Shown: positions 16,905-26,118 of the stretch, piece after piece
How the letters are laid out: the number at the start of each line of letters is the position of its first letter
Position numbering within the stretch: position 1 is the stretch's first letter
Source of the DNA: Aphanothece sacrum FPU1
GTDB lineage: Bacteria > Cyanobacteriota > Cyanobacteriia > Cyanobacteriales > Microcystaceae
Assembly: GCF_003864295.1 (NCBI RefSeq)
Contig: NZ_BDQK01000001.1
Coordinates: 728,676-792,675, forward strand
DNA length: 64,000 nucleotides
Reading direction: 5' to 3'
Made by a program: the position numbers and the translations under genes
The notes under the pieces: generated by a model
What the model was told of the DNA's origin: nothing
What the model saw: the letters and a program-made list of their open reading frames with translations, nothing else
Database searches by the model: none

Positions 16905-17702
16905 ATGGTACAAGAGATAATTCCCCCAACTACCACCGAGATAATTTATCCTGACAGTGACGGTCAACCGATGGCGGATAATACTAAACAATTTCGTCTT
17001 ATTGTCACCATTAAAGAGAATTTAGAGCTATTATATGCGGATAATCCCGATGTTTTCATTGCCGGAGACTTGTTATGGTATCCCATTCAAGGGGATAATA
17101 AAATACGTCGCGCCCCTGATGTCATGGTAGTGTTTGGTCGTCCTAAAGGAGATCGGGGTTCTTATAAGCAATGGTTAGAAAATCAGATTTCTCCCCAGGT
17201 AGTATTTGAAATACTGTCACCAGGGAACACTTTGAAGGAAATGGGCGAAAAATTAGAGTTTTATGAGGATTATGGGGTAGAAGAATATTATTTGTATGAT
17301 CCTGATACGAATAATCTAAGTGGATGGTTAAGGGAGGAAAACAGATTAAGAAGTATTAAAAATATGCAAGGATGGGTTAGTCCTCGTTTAAATATCACGT
17401 TTGCACTTAATCAGAATAATTTAGAGATATTTACCCTCACAGGGCAAAAATTCTTAACTTATACAGAATTAGGAAAATTGCAACAAGAAGCAGAACAAAG
17501 AGCAGAACTAGAATACCAACGAGCAGAACTAGAATACCAACGGGCAGAACTAGAATATCAAAGGGCCGAACAAGCTGAAGGGAGGGAACAAATGGCAGTA
17601 CAATTAGCTAGACAAGAACAACAACGGGCCGAACAAGCGGAAGCTAGAATGAGAGAGTTAGAGGCAAAATTACGCGAATTGGGGCAAATAACTGATATAT
17701 AG
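16905..17702 (+). CDS. Uma2 family protein with heptad-repeat C-terminal tail
   Basis: A 265-residue Uma2 (DUF820) protein. The nuclease-like core has RRAPDVMVVFG (near 70), PQVVFEILSPGN (near 102) and EKLEFYEDYGVEEYYLYDP. After residue 195 a charged coiled coil begins with three perfect tandem RAELEYQ heptads, encoded by near-identical 21-bp DNA units at about 17503-17566, followed by RAEQAE-type repeats. I chose the ATG at 16905 (MVQEIIPPT), the common family start; an ATG at 16863 would add 14 residues. The tail probably mediates self-association. Confidence 0.85.
   Translation: MVQEIIPPTTTEIIYPDSDGQPMADNTKQFRLIVTIKENLELLYADNPDVFIAGDLLWYPIQGDNKIRRAPDVMVVFGRPKGDRGSYKQWLENQISPQVVFEILSPGNTLKEMGEKLEFYEDYGVEEYYLYDPDTNNLSGWLREENRLRSIKNMQGWVSPRLNITFALNQNNLEIFTLTGQKFLTYTELGKLQQEAEQRAELEYQRAELEYQRAELEYQRAEQAEGREQMAVQLARQEQQRAEQAEARMRELEAKLRELGQITDI
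17503..17566 (+). repeat. 21-bp in-frame tandem repeat (RAELEYQ heptads)
   Basis: Three copies of a 21-bp unit (cgagcagaactagaataccaa and close variants) lie head to tail and encode one coiled-coil heptad each. The copies differ by only one to three bases, which suggests recent slippage or unequal crossing over. A similar 18-bp-type repetition (EKQRAEA/EKQRAEF) occurs in the Uma2 gene near 61790-61850. Confidence 0.75.
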
Positions 17703-17719
17703 GAGTAAACACAAAACTG

Positions 17720-17980
17720 ATGAAATTAATTCTTTATAGCAAACCTGGTTGTCATTTATGTGAAGGACTTCAAGAAAAACTAGAACAAATGCAGACCCTA
17801 AAATTGAACCTAGAAATACGAGATATCACCACCCGTGAAGACTGGTTTGAAGCTTATCAGTATGAAATTCCTGTCTTATGTCAACAGTTATCAGAAGGAG
17901 AAAAACCCTTACCTCGTTTCTCTCCCCGGACATCTGTGACAAAATTGGAGCAAATGTTACAGAAATATTTAGCCCCATAA
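17720..17980 (+). CDS. Glutaredoxin-like (DUF836) protein
   Basis: An 86-residue thioredoxin-fold protein with the redox motif C-H-L-C (SKPGCHLCEGL, residues 11-14) and the cis-Pro segment YEIPVL (near 54). It belongs to the small DUF836/glutaredoxin-like group, presumably a cytoplasmic dithiol reductase. It follows the Uma2 gene by 17 bp and may be cotranscribed, although no functional link is evident. Confidence 0.88.
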   Translation: MKLILYSKPGCHLCEGLQEKLEQMQTLKLNLEIRDITTREDWFEAYQYEIPVLCQQLSEGEKPLPRFSPRTSVTKLEQMLQKYLAP

Positions 17981-18108
17981 TAGTAAAAATAAACAAAACC
18001 TTAAACCAGTGAACAGTAAACAGTTATCAGTTATCAGTGTTAAATATTGAACGAAACCTTCATCATAGTTTCCCAGTCTCACTTTAAAAAACCCCTTTAA
18101 CAACTCCT

Positions 18109-19617
18109 ATGACTAAACTAAGCGACTTATTAGCCAAAATACCTAATTTAACCTATATTCCCACCCATCCCGCCTTAGAAAAAGAAATCAAAGGAATTTC
18201 TACCAATTCCCACGCCTGTCAACGAGGAGACTTATTTATCGGAATGCCAGGAACCCGTGTTGATGGGGGAGAATTTTGGCAAAGTGCCTTAGAAGATGGG
18301 GCAGTCTCCGCTATTATCACCCCACAAGCAGCCGCTAAATTCCCTGCAACCCCTGATGCTTGCATTATTCAAGCTGAAGATATGATTACCGTATCTGCTC
18401 AAATAGCGGCGGCTTTTTATAATTATCCCACCCAACAATTAAAAATGATCGGGGTAACGGGAACTAATGGCAAAACCACCACAACTCATTTAATTGAATT
18501 TTTCCTCAACCAAGGGCAATATCCCACCGCATTATTAGGAACCTTATACACTCGTTGGCAGGGGTTTCAACAGACAGCTATTCATACAACTCCCTTTGCC
18601 GCCCAATTACAAGAACAATTGTCCGAAGCTGTTAAGACCAATAATCAATATTGTGTCATGGAAGTAAGTTCTCATGCTTTAGCCCAAGGACGGGTCAAAG
18701 AATGTGCATTTCAGGTAGGAGTTTTTACTAATTTAACTCAAGACCACTTAGACTTTCATCGGTATATGGAAGACTATTTTGGGGCGAAAGCGTTATTATT
18801 TAGCCCAGATTATCTGACACAAAGGGCTATTATTAATCTTGATGATAACTATGGTAAACGGTTAATTGAGGGGTTAGAATCAGATCGAGTTTGGTCTTAT
18901 AGTGTTAGTAATAATACGGCTGACTTTTATACCAGTGATCTTATTTATGAGGCCACAGGAGTTAAAGGCATTGTCCATACTCCTCAAGGCAGTGTACCGT
19001 TTAATTCGCCCTTGGTGGGACAATTTAATCTATCTAATGTGTTGGCGGCTGTGGCAACGGTGTTACACTTTGGCTTAGACTTAGAGACAGTTATCAGGCA
19101 ATTACCGGAATTTTTAGGGGTTCCTGGACGGATGGAACGGGTACAAATTAGTGAGGGTCAGGATATCAGCGTTATTGTCGATTATGCTCATACTCCTGAT
19201 AGTTTAGAGAATTTACTCAAAGCTGCCCGGCCCTTTATTGCAGGTCAAATGATTTGTGTCTTTGGTTGTGGAGGCGACCGTGATCGCACAAAACGCCCAT
19301 TAATGGGCAAAATATGCGCCGAATTAGCGGATATTGCGGTAGTTACTTCTGATAATCCTCGAACAGAAGAACCTCAAGGCATCTTAAATGATATTATAGC
19401 AGGAATTCCTGAATCTGTCAAGCATTTGGTAATTAGCGATCGCGCTGAGGCTATTGGGAAGGCTATTGAACAAGCAAAAGCGGGGGATGGGGTTTTAATA
19501 GCTGGAAAAGGTCACGAAGATTATCAAATTTTAGGCACAGAAAAGATACATTTTGATGATCGTGAAGAAGCGAAAAAAGCCTTAGAAATTCGCTTACAGC
19601 ATTTTGTGACTAACTAA
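18109..19617 (+). CDS. murE: UDP-N-acetylmuramoyl-tripeptide synthetase MurE (meso-diaminopimelate adding)
   Basis: A 502-residue Mur ligase that adds meso-diaminopimelate to UDP-MurNAc-L-Ala-D-Glu in peptidoglycan synthesis. The P-loop GVTGTNGKTTTTHL is near residue 115, the Lys that becomes carbamylated is in the FGAKALLFSPDYL region, and TSDNPRTEEPQ (near 428) carries the DNPR motif typical of diaminopimelate-specific MurE. VDYAHTPDSL and the C-terminal AGKGHEDYQ are also present. It is the last gene of a plus-strand run and is followed by a perfect palindrome. Confidence 0.97.
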   Translation: MTKLSDLLAKIPNLTYIPTHPALEKEIKGISTNSHACQRGDLFIGMPGTRVDGGEFWQSALEDGAVSAIITPQAAAKFPATPDACIIQAEDMITVSAQIAAAFYNYPTQQLKMIGVTGTNGKTTTTHLIEFFLNQGQYPTALLGTLYTRWQGFQQTAIHTTPFAAQLQEQLSEAVKTNNQYCVMEVSSHALAQGRVKECAFQVGVFTNLTQDHLDFHRYMEDYFGAKALLFSPDYLTQRAIINLDDNYGKRLIEGLESDRVWSYSVSNNTADFYTSDLIYEATGVKGIVHTPQGSVPFNSPLVGQFNLSNVLAAVATVLHFGLDLETVIRQLPEFLGVPGRMERVQISEGQDISVIVDYAHTPDSLENLLKAARPFIAGQMICVFGCGGDRDRTKRPLMGKICAELADIAVVTSDNPRTEEPQGILNDIIAGIPESVKHLVISDRAEAIGKAIEQAKAGDGVLIAGKGHEDYQILGTEKIHFDDREEAKKALEIRLQHFVTN

Positions 19618-19623
19618 AAATGG

Positions 19624-19651
19624 GTAGGGGTCAACGGCCGTTGACCCCTAC
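19624..19651. terminator. 28-base perfect palindrome between convergent genes
   Basis: gtaggggtcaacg and its exact reverse complement meet with almost no loop between the murE stop and the convergent DUF3365 gene. It could form a bidirectional terminator. A similar palindrome starting GTAGGGG lies at 42929-42957, also between convergent genes. Confidence 0.65.
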
Positions 19652-19683
19652 ATTAACTGATTGTTTAAGATTATATTTTGCTA

Positions 19684-20604
19684 TTACTCTGAATCAGAAG
19701 TTAACATATCCATAGCAATTTCTAGACTGACTTTCATACGGTTTAAAGAAGCTGCTAATAAACCCATTTCATCATTAAACGGATGTTTGAATTCCTGAGA
19801 TAAATCTCCTGTACTGATTCTTTGTGCTAACTGAGCCATTTTTGTTAAAGGTTTAGTCACTGTAATTTTCATGAAGGCGTTGATCAAAACAATAGCAATC
19901 AATAAACAAACTACTAGAATACTTGTCACAGAACTCTGAAGTTTTTGAGCATTTTGTAAGATACGATTTGCCGGAACTGAAATCATTTTCACCCCAACAA
20001 TTTCATTTAATTTCCAGCCAAATCCATTCTCTCTGCCATAGGTAGCTAATTGACTTTTAGGGGCTGCTTGTGGGGTGCTATGACAGCGTAAACAGCTTTC
20101 TTTTGACACAGAAAGAGGACGAGCAATATAAAAAACATCTCCCCCTGCAAAAGAGCGAAACCCTGAGTCTTGTTCTAGATTAGGATTTTCTCTAAATTTC
20201 TTGATAACTTGGGTTTCAAAGTCATCAGCTTTATCTCTTGTATTAGTAGGATTTAATGTAGCTTCTTTATAGAAGAAATCTCGATAGTCTCCTTGATTTC
20301 TAAAATCCTCAAATACTTCACGGGCCGAATAAGCGGGAACTGTTTGCGGTAAAAATTCCGGATCAGTTTCTAAGCGAGAAGCTAATTTAGGATTGACTTG
20401 AGTGCTAGTATAATTACGGATAGAACTCATTGTCTCAATTAAAACTAGAGCTTTTTCTGCTATAACTTCTTCCGAATTATGCCTTAAAAGAATAGCTAAA
20501 AATAAACTGCTTAAAACAACTATAATAGCCGAAATGAAGACTAGGAGAATATTCAATTTTGTGGCTATTTTCCAATCTTTTAACATGGTTGAAATTCCTG
20601 ACAA
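19684..20604 (-). CDS. DUF3365 (Tll0287-like) haem-binding membrane protein with HAMP domain
   Basis: A 306-residue membrane protein: a first helix near residues 18-40, an extracytoplasmic DUF3365 domain with a c-type haem motif C-L-R-C-H (SKESCLRCHSTPQ near 172), a second helix near 227-245 and a cytoplasmic HAMP domain (TKPLTKMAQLAQRISTGDLS). The chain stops about ten residues after HAMP, so there is no kinase, cyclase or methyl-accepting output. In related proteins the haem domain is proposed to sense redox or gas. Here it may act through a partner protein or be a truncated receptor. The start may be the ATG at 20604 or that at 20586. Confidence 0.85.
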   Translation of the reverse strand: MSGISTMLKDWKIATKLNILLVFISAIIVVLSSLFLAILLRHNSEEVIAEKALVLIETMSSIRNYTSTQVNPKLASRLETDPEFLPQTVPAYSAREVFEDFRNQGDYRDFFYKEATLNPTNTRDKADDFETQVIKKFRENPNLEQDSGFRSFAGGDVFYIARPLSVSKESCLRCHSTPQAAPKSQLATYGRENGFGWKLNEIVGVKMISVPANRILQNAQKLQSSVTSILVVCLLIAIVLINAFMKITVTKPLTKMAQLAQRISTGDLSQEFKHPFNDEMGLLAASLNRMKVSLEIAMDMLTSDSE

Positions 20605-20860
20605 TTTTGTATAGATTAGTTACACACTTTCGTTAATTTAACTGACTCTACTAAAAATTGTTCCCTAAAATGTCATCCAAGTTATAGTTGAAATCTCTGA
20701 AAAGCATATATAAATTAATTACACATCTTAGTTGATTTCACGGATCACAGATAAAAAATGTCCTCTAAGATATTATTCATTTGTTGATTGATCAGGTTAT
20801 TCAAAGAAACCATTAAAAAAACAATCGCATAAGTTTAGGGTTTTAAGAGAAGAGAAATTG

Positions 20861-22308
20861 TGACATCCTCCCGACGCTAACTGCTAAGAGCAGTATAGCG
20901 CGGGCTTCCCCATATCACTATGAGGCTTTCGGGGCTTCTACGGGACGCTCTAGATACCTTTTTAGGGATATCCCCGATGACATCTTCCTCCACAGGCAGC
21001 TTGACCCCCAGTCCGAGGGCTGCAAGTCCACGTTGCTCAACAACCATAGCTGAAGCAACATCCCTATCGGTTAAAAAACCACAATGAGAACAATCATGTA
21101 CTCGTTGAGACAGTTCTTTTTTACCAGTTACTACGCTACAATTGGGACATATTTGACTGGTAAAATTAGCGTCAACTTTCTCAAAATAAACATCTCGTTT
21201 CCAAGCAACGTGCTTCAATGATTCCAAAAAAACACCAAAACCCGCATCAAGAGTATGCTTGCATAGCATCCCTCTAGACATGGCTTTTAAGTTTAAATCC
21301 TCAGCAAAGATTATGTTCGATTGGTCACAAAGATGATGAGCTACTTGATAATGAAAGTTTTTACGAGTGTTGTAAATATGTTCATGAAGTCTAGCTACTT
21401 TTTGAATAGCTTTAAGTCGATTTTTAGACCCTTTTTGTTTTTTGGCTAGTTTTCGTTGTAGCCATTTAAGCTTACTTTGAAGTTCGACAAAAAACTTGGG
21501 TCTAGCAATCAGTTCCCCAAGAGATGTGGCAATAAATTTCTCCAGCCCCAAATCAATACCCAAAGATTTTCCTTGAGGCTTTGCAGAAGGTATTTTGACA
21601 TCTGATTGAATACAAATGACAGCATACCAACCAGAAGCTTTTTTAACTATCTGAACTTGTTTAACGATAAATCCATCAGGAATAGGGCGGTGTAGATTAA
21701 TTAGAACATCCTCTATTTTTGGGAGTTTTAATTGATACCCTGTTATCGGATTTTCCGTGAATTGAGGAAAATTAATTGAGCGAAACTGACCATATTTCTT
21801 AAAACGAGGAAAACCAAAACTTCGTTTCCAGAAAAAGTTAAACGCTTTATCCAAACGACCCATAACCTCTTGCAATACCTGAGATTGAACTCGTTTAAGT
21901 TCTGGATATTGTTTTTTAGCTATTGTTAAGGCTTTTTTCTGTTTATAATAGTCGGGAAAGGGCTGGTGAGCAGGTATGATATATTCAGAATGAAGACTAC
22001 AAGCGTTAACCTGACATTTACGAGAATTTATCCATTCTTTTCTTTCTGCCAAGGCGTAATTATAAACACCTCGACAAATTTCTAGCCATTCAAGCAATTC
22101 TTTCTCTTGACTGGCATCAGGATAAATTCGATAAGCGTAGTTAAGGTTTAACACTTTTATCAACTGAACACATTTTCCATATTATAAAATACTTAGGGGA
22201 TAATTGTCAATCCCTAGAAAGAAATCATGTACAATAATCACAAGCTTTGTTGTCAATCTCGGCCCCTGCTCTCATCCCGACACCGACCGAAGCGGTACGG
22301 TGCGGGGC
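20861..22308 (-). mobile_element. IS200/IS605-group element carrying only tnpB (IS1341 type)
   Basis: The element runs from a right end at 20861 (tgacatcctcccgacgctaa followed by a hairpin region ending agtatagcgcggg) to a putative left end with a strong hairpin at 22276-22308 (cccgacaccg...cggtgcggg). It contains one gene, tnpB, and no tnpA, so it would need a transposase supplied elsewhere. The same right-end sequence recurs at 30280 beside a tnpB relic. The left boundary is approximate. Confidence 0.7.
20877..22154 (-). CDS. tnpB: RNA-guided endonuclease TnpB
   Basis: A TnpB of about 425 residues with the three RuvC acidic positions intact: D in LGIDLGLEKF (near 198), E in IIFAEDLNLKAMSRG (near 285) and D in TDRDVASAM (near 360). 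The zinc finger has both pairs (CPNCSVV and CSHCGF). TnpB cuts DNA guided by an RNA read from its own 3' end, which here would span the gene end and the right end near 20861. I start it at the GTG at 22154 (VLNLNYAYRIYPDASQ), where homologues begin; a TTG lies three codons upstream. All expected catalytic parts are present, so it may be active. Confidence 0.9.
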   Translation of the reverse strand: MLNLNYAYRIYPDASQEKELLEWLEICRGVYNYALAERKEWINSRKCQVNACSLHSEYIIPAHQPFPDYYKQKKALTIAKKQYPELKRVQSQVLQEVMGRLDKAFNFFWKRSFGFPRFKKYGQFRSINFPQFTENPITGYQLKLPKIEDVLINLHRPIPDGFIVKQVQIVKKASGWYAVICIQSDVKIPSAKPQGKSLGIDLGLEKFIATSLGELIARPKFFVELQSKLKWLQRKLAKKQKGSKNRLKAIQKVARLHEHIYNTRKNFHYQVAHHLCDQSNIIFAEDLNLKAMSRGMLCKHTLDAGFGVFLESLKHVAWKRDVYFEKVDANFTSQICPNCSVVTGKKELSQRVHDCSHCGFLTDRDVASAMVVEQRGLAALGLGVKLPVEEDVIGDIPKKVSRASRRSPESLIVIWGSPRYTALSS

Positions 22309-22358
22309 TTCTCGCAGGGCAAGCTAAGTTAAGAAAAAAGCCAATCTTCAATATCGTT

Positions 22359-24110
22359 TCAATAACTAAGCGTGGCATATTCCACCAATTGTCCCAATTT
22401 TTGCCGCAAGGTTTCTAATCCTAAGTGTTGACTGGCCGAAATAAATACCGCTAAGGGGTATTCTTCTTGTGCCATCCTCAAAATATCACTTTCAGCACAA
22501 TCAATTTTATTAAAGACTAACAGAATCGGCCCTGGAACTAAAGGCATCTGTTGCAAAATTCCCATTACCGATTGAATCTGAGTATGCCAAGCTTCATGAG
22601 ATAAGTCTACTAAATGTAATAAGGCATCAGCCTCAGTGACTTCTTCTAGAGTGGCCCTAAAGGCATCTACTAGAGAGGGGGGAAGTTCCTGGATAAATCC
22701 TACCGTATCCGTTAATAAAATAGTAGTAGGTTTCCCTGTGGCTGCATCAGGAACCAATAGACGACGGGTTGTGGGGTCAAGGGTAGCAAATAATTGATCG
22801 GCGGTGTAAACTTCTGCATTGGTCAAAGCGTTAATCAAAGTAGACTTACCCGCATTGGTATAACCTACAATGGCTACAGACGCAATTTCCTGTTGTTGTC
22901 GTTGTTGTCGTAGACGAGAACGATGGGCCTGCAGTTGGTTAACTTCTTGTTGTAACCGAGAAATTCGTCTCTGAATGCCTCGACGTTCTGTTTCTAATTT
23001 GGTTTCTCCTGGCCCTCTAGTACCAATACCCCCCCCTAAACGGGACATAGCTTGACCTCGACCAATTAATCGGGGGAGCATATATTCTAATTGGGCTAAT
23101 TCTACCTGTAATTTGCCGGCCCGAGATTGGGCCCGTTGAGCAAAAATATCTAAAATGACTTCTGTGCGGTCAACGACTCTGACCCCTAATTGACGTTCTA
23201 GGTTACGCACTTGGGCCGGAGATAAGTCTCGATCAAATACTACTAGATTAACCCCTAATGTTTGCACTCTGAGGGCTATTTCTTGTACTTTTCCGGTACC
23301 GACAACGGTTTGAGGATGGGGCCGAGGCCGTTTTTGTACCAGAGTTTCTAAGACTTCCCCTCCGGCCGTATCTACTAACCGTCCAACTTCGGCTAATTCT
23401 TGTCCAAATTGGCGATCGCTGGTTTTATCGGTTTGTAACCCTACGATCATGACTCGTTCGTGATCTCCTTCTACTTGTTGGGCTACATATTCTCGACTAA
23501 ATTCTGCTTCTAAACCTTCTACTAAGGCTAAAAAATCCTGTTCTACCAAGATATCTAGACTCAGGGCCGCAGAAACTGTCCAATAATATTCTTGATGGGG
23601 ATTGAGTTCTGAGAGGGGTAATAAATGGGCTATATAAGCTTCTTTGATGTATCCTGTAGCCCCTCCACCACGCCGCATTTTTCCTTCTCCAGTCAGACTT
23701 AATACGACTAACGCATCGAGTCTTTGCAGTACCATAGCGGTTAAGCTAGACTCTTTAGGTGCTTCTGACTTAAGATTTGTGGCTAAACAGCGAATGCCAC
23801 ACAGTCGTTGTGCCCCATAACGAGGTAATTCTAATAGGGGAATTTGGGTTTGGCCAGGGGTTCCGACTCCTACGCGAATGACCTGGCCCCGTCTGTTCAC
23901 ATAAGCACAGACTGGTTGACTAATCTCTGTACTGATAGCTCCTAATCTTTGAGCAAATTCAGCCGTCATCAGGCGATCGCCTATTAATTTTTGGTGATAT
24001 AACCGTTGTAATTGCTTAATATGACTGGGTTTGAGTCCTTGTAGATTGCCGTAGATAGTATCAATAAGCGCACCTCTTTTTAGGATGATTGGTGATTTAT
24101 ATTTTGACAC
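22359..24110 (-). CDS. hflX: GTPase HflX with cyanobacterial N-terminal extension
   Basis: A 583-residue ribosome-associated GTPase that splits stalled ribosomes. The HflX domain (GGEVLETLVQKRPRPHP, VVGTGKVQE, FDRDLSPAQVRNLERQL) is followed by a coiled coil with RGPGETKLETERR, then the G domain: GYTNAGKST (near 416), DTVGFIQ, and FNKIDC. About 190 extra residues precede the family core, as I recall for other cyanobacteria. The start is odd. The only in-frame conventional start upstream is a GTG at 24110, placed inside the end of a mobile-element remnant. The family usually begins at the position aligned to I16 (DTIYGNLQGL), where an ATT at 24065 sits 5 to 7 bases after AGAGGTG. Confidence 0.93.
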   Translation of the reverse strand: MSKYKSPIILKRGALIDTIYGNLQGLKPSHIKQLQRLYHQKLIGDRLMTAEFAQRLGAISTEISQPVCAYVNRRGQVIRVGVGTPGQTQIPLLELPRYGAQRLCGIRCLATNLKSEAPKESSLTAMVLQRLDALVVLSLTGEGKMRRGGGATGYIKEAYIAHLLPLSELNPHQEYYWTVSAALSLDILVEQDFLALVEGLEAEFSREYVAQQVEGDHERVMIVGLQTDKTSDRQFGQELAEVGRLVDTAGGEVLETLVQKRPRPHPQTVVGTGKVQEIALRVQTLGVNLVVFDRDLSPAQVRNLERQLGVRVVDRTEVILDIFAQRAQSRAGKLQVELAQLEYMLPRLIGRGQAMSRLGGGIGTRGPGETKLETERRGIQRRISRLQQEVNQLQAHRSRLRQQRQQQEIASVAIVGYTNAGKSTLINALTNAEVYTADQLFATLDPTTRRLLVPDAATGKPTTILLTDTVGFIQELPPSLVDAFRATLEEVTEADALLHLVDLSHEAWHTQIQSVMGILQQMPLVPGPILLVFNKIDCAESDILRMAQEEYPLAVFISASQHLGLETLRQKLGQLVEYATLSY

Positions 24111-24520
24111 TCCCTCGCCGTAGAACGGCGGGGATTCTTGAGCTAATCACTGCGCTTTCTGGCTTCCCTTACTTACGTCTTACACGATTATGTCTGAACC
24201 GAGCTTACTAGAATATCACTTGCTATCTAGTTGTCCTTTTTGTGGTTCACTCTCCAAGCGTTTTGGTATTTCAACCAAGATTCGGGTATGCCCTACCCTA
24301 TCTGTCTTACGACAAAGATTTTTACTGGGTTTCATTCACCGTTGTTTATCGGCTACTTCGCTATGTTTTACGAGGTTTTCGCTACCCTACTTTTTGTCTT
24401 TTATACGGACTTTCGAGTTCTAGGGTTCAAACTCAATTGAGTTATATTACTACCACCCACTCAGGGGATTCAAGCCAATTACAATATAACATAAAGCCGT
24501 CCCTTTAGGACGGGGAACCT
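24105..24520. mobile_element. Hairpin-ended non-autonomous element or remnant
   Basis: Between hflX and the ABC permease, a segment begins tgacactccctcgccg with a hairpin (cgccg/cggcg near 24116) and ends with a second hairpin (ccgtcc/ggacgg, 24497-24513). Both resemble IS200/IS605-type terminal hairpins. The roughly 400 bp between them show no convincing coding frame on either strand. The hflX GTG codon lies in its left edge. Confidence 0.5.
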
Positions 24521-24541
24521 TAAACCCAAATTTCCGGTAAC

Positions 24542-24587
24542 ATTCAACAATTGATAATTGACAATTGATAATTATCAATTGTTGAAT
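24542..24587. repeat. AT-rich perfect hairpin, 18-bp arms
   Basis: attcaacaattgataatt and its exact reverse complement flank a 10-base loop. It belongs to the dispersed AT repeat style of this window (ATTATCAATT and relatives). Confidence 0.7.
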
Positions 24588-24860
24588 CAGAGTATGAAAC
24601 AGCCATTCTTTGCGTTGATTCTTTGCGCGAGATAAAAATCATACCATCAATCAGCAACGCAATAATTACCTCTACCTAAAAGGTAGAGGATTGAAAATAA
24701 GGAAAATTTTGGGGATTTCTTCCCTTAAAAGAGGAGGTTGCTTGGTGCATACTTCGATAACCGCGACTTGTGTTGAGCGAAGCCCAAGCAAGCCGAACCA
24801 TAAACAAAATTAACTAATTATCAATTATCAATTATCAATTATCAATGGTGTGCTTAATAT
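24588..24860. other. Gene-free stretch with hairpin and heptamer repeats
   Basis: No gene is visible. The stretch contains a hairpin cctctacc/ggtagagg near 24672 and, at 24808-24846, a TATCAAT-type heptamer repeated about four times just before the end of the permease gene. The composition suggests accumulated element debris. Confidence 0.5.
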
Positions 24861-26033
24861 TCATCTTTCTTTGAGTTGTACCTCGCGATTAATTCTATTC
24901 ATTCCTACTGAAATAATTAAGTTAATTGTTAAATAAGTCACCATGAGAACGAGTAACATTTCTATGGATTTTCCGGTTTGATTAGAAATTGTACTGGAAA
25001 CGGAATAAATGTCATTATAAGCTACCGCGATCGCTAAACTAGAATTCTTGACTAAATTTAAAAATTCACTGGTTAAAGGGGGAATCATAACCCGCAAAGC
25101 TTGAGGAAAAATGACTAATTGCATCATTAAACCGGATCTTAATCCTAATGCTTTTGCTGCTTCCCATTGTCCTTTAGAAACGGACTGAATTCCTGCTCTT
25201 ACAATTTCGGCAATAAAGGCGGCAGTATAAAGAGTTAACCCTACTAAAAGAGTGGTAAACTCTGGTAATAAATGTAATCCTCCTTGTATTTTTTGAACGG
25301 CAATATTATACTCAGGAAATTGCCAATCTAAACCAATAAAAATAATAATAATAGAAATAATTACTAATGATATCGAAATAATTTGATATATATTTCTTCT
25401 TTCTTGATTTTCCAGTATAACTTGATTTTTCTTATGATTAATAATCAAGGCTAAAATAACACTTGTTATTAAAAATAAAACTGATAATAAAGTTTGTTTA
25501 TTATTAATAGGAAAAGGTAAATAAACTCCTTGATTAGAAAAGAAAATAGAATTGAAAAAATTTACAGAATTATCGATTTTAGGCAATCTTAAAAAGACAG
25601 CAAAATACCAAAAGAATAGTTGTAAAAGTAGGGGAGTATTTCGGATTATTTCTATATAAATTGTTGCTATTTTACACAACAACCAATTAGTTGATAATCT
25701 AGCTAAAGCGATAGTTACTCCCACAATAAAGGCTAAAATAATGCCACTAATCATAATTCGTAGAGAATTAAGTAAGCCGACTAAAATTGCTCGACTGTAG
25801 GGATCAGTAGACTGATAAGGAATAAGAGAATCTCCAATACCAAAACGAGCGGGAGTATCTCCATCAATCAAAAATACGAAGCCAAAATTTAAGCCTAGTT
25901 TTTGAAAGTTAGTAACTAAATTATTACCTAAGATCAACAATGTGACTAAGATAATCAAAAGTAAGATTACTTGTCCTAGAATTTTTAAAAAACGGGTATC
26001 ACGCCAAAAAGGTGTTTTTTCCTGATCAATCAT
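24861..26033 (-). CDS. Amino-acid ABC transporter permease (NatG/BztB/AapQ type)
   Basis: An integral membrane permease of about 390 residues from the polar amino-acid (PAAT) family. N-terminal helix ILGQVILLLIILVTLLI is followed by the family's long insertion and the core helices. The EAA loop that contacts the ATPase reads WEAAKALGLRSGLMMQLVIF (near 285-305), and LIEIIRNTPLLLQLFFWYF-type sequence lies mid-protein. I start at the ATG at 26033 (MIDQEKTPFWRD); a TTG at 26063 is embedded in an AT repeat. It lies 49 bp or more after the binding-protein gene. The second permease and the ATPase that such systems need are not next to it; downstream is element debris and hflX. Confidence 0.88.
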   Translation of the reverse strand: MIDQEKTPFWRDTRFLKILGQVILLLIILVTLLILGNNLVTNFQKLGLNFGFVFLIDGDTPARFGIGDSLIPYQSTDPYSRAILVGLLNSLRIMISGIILAFIVGVTIALARLSTNWLLCKIATIYIEIIRNTPLLLQLFFWYFAVFLRLPKIDNSVNFFNSIFFSNQGVYLPFPINNKQTLLSVLFLITSVILALIINHKKNQVILENQERRNIYQIISISLVIISIIIIFIGLDWQFPEYNIAVQKIQGGLHLLPEFTTLLVGLTLYTAAFIAEIVRAGIQSVSKGQWEAAKALGLRSGLMMQLVIFPQALRVMIPPLTSEFLNLVKNSSLAIAVAYNDIYSVSSTISNQTGKSIEMLLVLMVTYLTINLIISVGMNRINREVQLKER

Positions 26034-26061
26034 TATTAAAACTTTTAAATCTTTACCTAAC

Positions 26062-26118
26062 AATGGATAATTTTAAATTATCCATTATCAATTATCCATT
26101 GTCAATTATTCATTATCT
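26062..26118. repeat. AT-rich inverted repeat cluster
   Basis: Several overlapping inverted copies of aatggataatt/aattatccatt lie between the binding-protein and permease genes, including a pair of 12-base perfect arms. They could fold in the mRNA between the two cistrons and set their relative expression. Confidence 0.6.

Noticed and set aside
24190-24508. Overlapping plus-strand frames of 69-88 residues
   Set aside because: Three frames overlap in the same stretch with no family resemblance, no ribosome site and Phe/Ser/Leu-rich content; they lie within a hairpin-ended element.
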